A stretch of DNA of 45,490 bases from Candidatus Heimdallarchaeota archaeon (lineage in GTDB: Archaea; Asgardarchaeota; Heimdallarchaeia; JABLTI01). A program made the position numbers and the translations under genes. This document shows, one piece after another, positions 44,106 to 45,490 of this stretch. The stretch covers positions 1 to 45,490 of the forward strand of contig JAHLVW010000078.1 of the NCBI GenBank assembly GCA_019058275.1. The letters run 5' to 3'. How positions within the stretch are numbered: position 1 is the stretch's first letter; each line of letters starts with the position of its first letter. The notes beneath the pieces are model-generated. The model had not been told where the DNA came from. It was given only the letters and a program-made list of their open reading frames with translations, and made no database searches.

Positions 44106-44744
44106 ATGAATGAAAGAGAAGAAGCGAAAAGAAATCTCATAGTGCTGCTTTCAAATTCTGAGAATGAGATCCTCATCCAAGACTTGTTTTCCAGTTTACG
44201 TGAGGTTGCTGGTGAAGATCTTGCCACTTCTCTACTGACAATTATAAAAGACTCAGGGAGTGTTATAGTAAGAAATCAGGCTCTCGAGGTATTAAATGAA
44301 CTATTACTATTGAATCTGATTGATCAAGAACTTCATTTCACTATTATAGATACTTTGATTGACATTCTTAAACGAAACGAACCTCTCTCATTGCGTCAGC
44401 AAGCGGCTTTTTATTTGGGATGGTCAAAAAATATTCCTGCCCGAACTCTTAAAGTAATCATACAGGTCTTGCAAACAGAAGATGATGCTGAGGTTCTAAG
44501 ATGGATAACTGTTTCATTTAGTTCCTTTATGAAATGTTTCCATAAGAAAGCTTTGACAATGCTTACTGCTTCACTCGAGGATATGAAAGATATCGAACGT
44601 TTTTATTCGCATAGTTTCGCTTTAGGTTATCTCGGTGTACCAAAGAAGGATCTTCAGTTATTACAGGACATGGTTCAGAGAGGTGAACGGGAGGAATATG
44701 ATGCAATATGGTTTACTCATTTGTTTTTAGGAACAAAACAATAG
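44106..44744 (+). CDS. HEAT/ARM-like helical repeat protein
   Basis: 212 residues composed of helical pairs resembling HEAT repeats: SGSVIVRNQALEVLNELLLL, NEPLSLRQQAAFYLGWSK and DDAEVLRWITVSFSSFMK. It is probably a protein-binding scaffold. It is a second HEAT-type gene in the window, intact, unlike the broken one at 37.5-38.4 kb; the two are not obviously close relatives. Confidence 0.72.
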   Translation: MNEREEAKRNLIVLLSNSENEILIQDLFSSLREVAGEDLATSLLTIIKDSGSVIVRNQALEVLNELLLLNLIDQELHFTIIDTLIDILKRNEPLSLRQQAAFYLGWSKNIPARTLKVIIQVLQTEDDAEVLRWITVSFSSFMKCFHKKALTMLTASLEDMKDIERFYSHSFALGYLGVPKKDLQLLQDMVQRGEREEYDAIWFTHLFLGTKQ

Positions 44745-44958
44745 GAGAAGCTGAACGACTAACAAAGAAATTTGATTTCATTTTATAGTAATTGATTACA
44801 AGTTATTATTGTTCTCTATAACAACGAGGAGATAATCCCAAACTACTTTGGATGCACCTCATCTTAACTTATCTCTCTACTCCATATAGTCCTCTTTTAC
44901 AGTCAATATACAAAACGTTGTTGGTTCACTTTCATAGCTTTAATTACCAACAAAGTTG

Positions 44959-45108
44959 TCACTTGTTTGAGAAACCCAAAATTTTCCGACACTTTGGACA
45001 GTAATAAATAACCTTATTTGTTTCCTTTTCATATTTCTTCAAAGAATTCCAACAGATATCTTCAAATCCTAACTCTTCATTACAATATGGACAGATGGTT
45101 TGTGTCAT
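44959..45108 (-). CDS. 49-residue zinc-ribbon protein
   Basis: ATG at 45108, TGA at 44959. It has CPYC, an isolated cysteine in EDICWNS, and YYCPKCRKILG near the C-terminus. Spacing and wording (DIC, YYCPxCRK) match the zinc protein at 27.7-27.9 kb, so the two are paralogues and this one shows the natural N-terminus. Function unknown. Confidence 0.72.
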   Translation of the reverse strand: MTQTICPYCNEELGFEDICWNSLKKYEKETNKVIYYCPKCRKILGFSNK

Positions 45109-45373
45109 GTTTCCTATCACTTTTCAGTTTGTGCGTTATCTTTCGCTATGTACGTTTTAAAGCTTAGTATTTAGTCATTTTTTAATGAGAATAAAGGTTA
45201 AAGCAAATTGAGTTTTAATGTTTGGTAATCCTAATCTTTTGTGTATTCCATGATCATCATAAGTAGCATAGACTTTTGTTTCAATCCTTGCAAAAGTGAT
45301 AGTTGGTGAGTAGTTACTCGTTTTTAACCGTTCCTTTTTTCATGGACAATTATTCCAATCAAGATTAAAATAT

Positions 45374-45490
45374 TTATCCACACCCAGTCATCGTAACCAA
45401 TTGGTTGGTACAGTTCATCTCTGAGCCCCCACTAAGAACAGTTGAGTGGGGGATTCCCGAGTCCATGTAGGGCACGGGGCTGGTTTGAGC
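45374..45490 (-). mobile_element. possible 3' end of an IS200/IS605-type element (tnpB tail), runs off the window
   Basis: The minus strand is open from the window edge to TAA at 45374-45376, giving 38 residues (PVPYMDSGIPHSTVLSGGSE in the middle). The region is GC-rich compared with its surroundings and contains a perfect 8-bp stem, CCCCCACT (45426-45433) with AGTGGGGG (45445-45452). A structured GC-rich tail overlapping the end of an ORF is typical of TnpB genes and their guide RNA. The protein part is too short to confirm. Confidence 0.3.

Noticed and set aside
45373..45390. CCACACCCAGTCA as a seventh tRNA 3' remnant
   Set aside because: The T-arm is absent, and the bases belong to the end of an open frame on the other strand, so the match is probably chance.

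Overview
The window is AT-rich archaeal DNA. The evidence is a methanogen-type (class II 'rare') seryl-tRNA synthetase, a Taw2-like wyosine enzyme, methenyltetrahydromethanopterin cyclohydrolase, cyclic 2,3-diphosphoglycerate synthetase, an RPA32-like OB-fold protein, a Dpo4-type polymerase with a C-terminal PCNA-binding box, and a tRNA-Arg gene with an intron. A Ras-like domain that lacks its GTP-binding motifs, LVIVD-repeat surface proteins and many small zinc ribbons point towards an Asgard-type archaeon. That placement is an inference and was not tested by phylogeny.

Layout. (1) 1-5.0 kb: a truncated LVIVD surface-protein gene, a small PRC-barrel-like gene, and two decayed genes (an N6 DNA methylase and a beta-lactamase-like hydrolase). 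(2) 5.0-27.6 kb: an ordinary core. It holds translation and tRNA modification genes (PUA protein, Taw2-like, SerRS), a hydrogenase maturation protease, UDP-sugar dehydrogenase, Mch, a GH57 glycosidase, FeoA, an RPA32-like protein and OsmC. It also has a minus-strand cluster of membrane thiol-redox proteins (CWPC Ig-like protein, thioredoxin-CcdA fusion, secreted TlpA-like protein), then a HAD hydrolase and a flavodoxin-ferredoxin protein. (3) 27.6-31.1 kb: zinc-ribbon genes, a second LVIVD protein, and two copies of a 36-bp repeat resembling a tRNA 5' half. (4) 30.2-34.4 kb: a defence-like cluster with a tandem HEPN protein, an AbrB-type regulator, a protein with two PD-(D/E)XK-like nuclease segments, tRNA-Arg(GCG), and a second HEPN protein. 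(5) 33.3-39.2 kb: an array of short modules, each bounded by a degraded tRNA 3' end (T-arm, acceptor strand, CCA) in the same orientation. The modules carry the HEPN protein, a four-helix membrane protein, an unknown protein with an M42-like peptidase, a HEAT pseudogene, and Ogt/MGMT. (6) 39.2-45.5 kb: a second PRC-like paralogue, an acyltransferase-like gene split by an in-frame amber codon, the degenerate GTPase, cDPG synthetase, a HEAT-like protein, a small zinc ribbon, and a possible IS200/IS605-type end at the window edge.

The most novel-looking structure is the tRNA-3'-end-delimited array next to the HEPN/nuclease locus. The first two modules also share an almost identical promoter and ribosome-binding leader directly after the tRNA remnant. 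This looks like repeated insertion or duplication at a tRNA 3' end. Several other genes in the window are visibly decaying, so the region is in flux.
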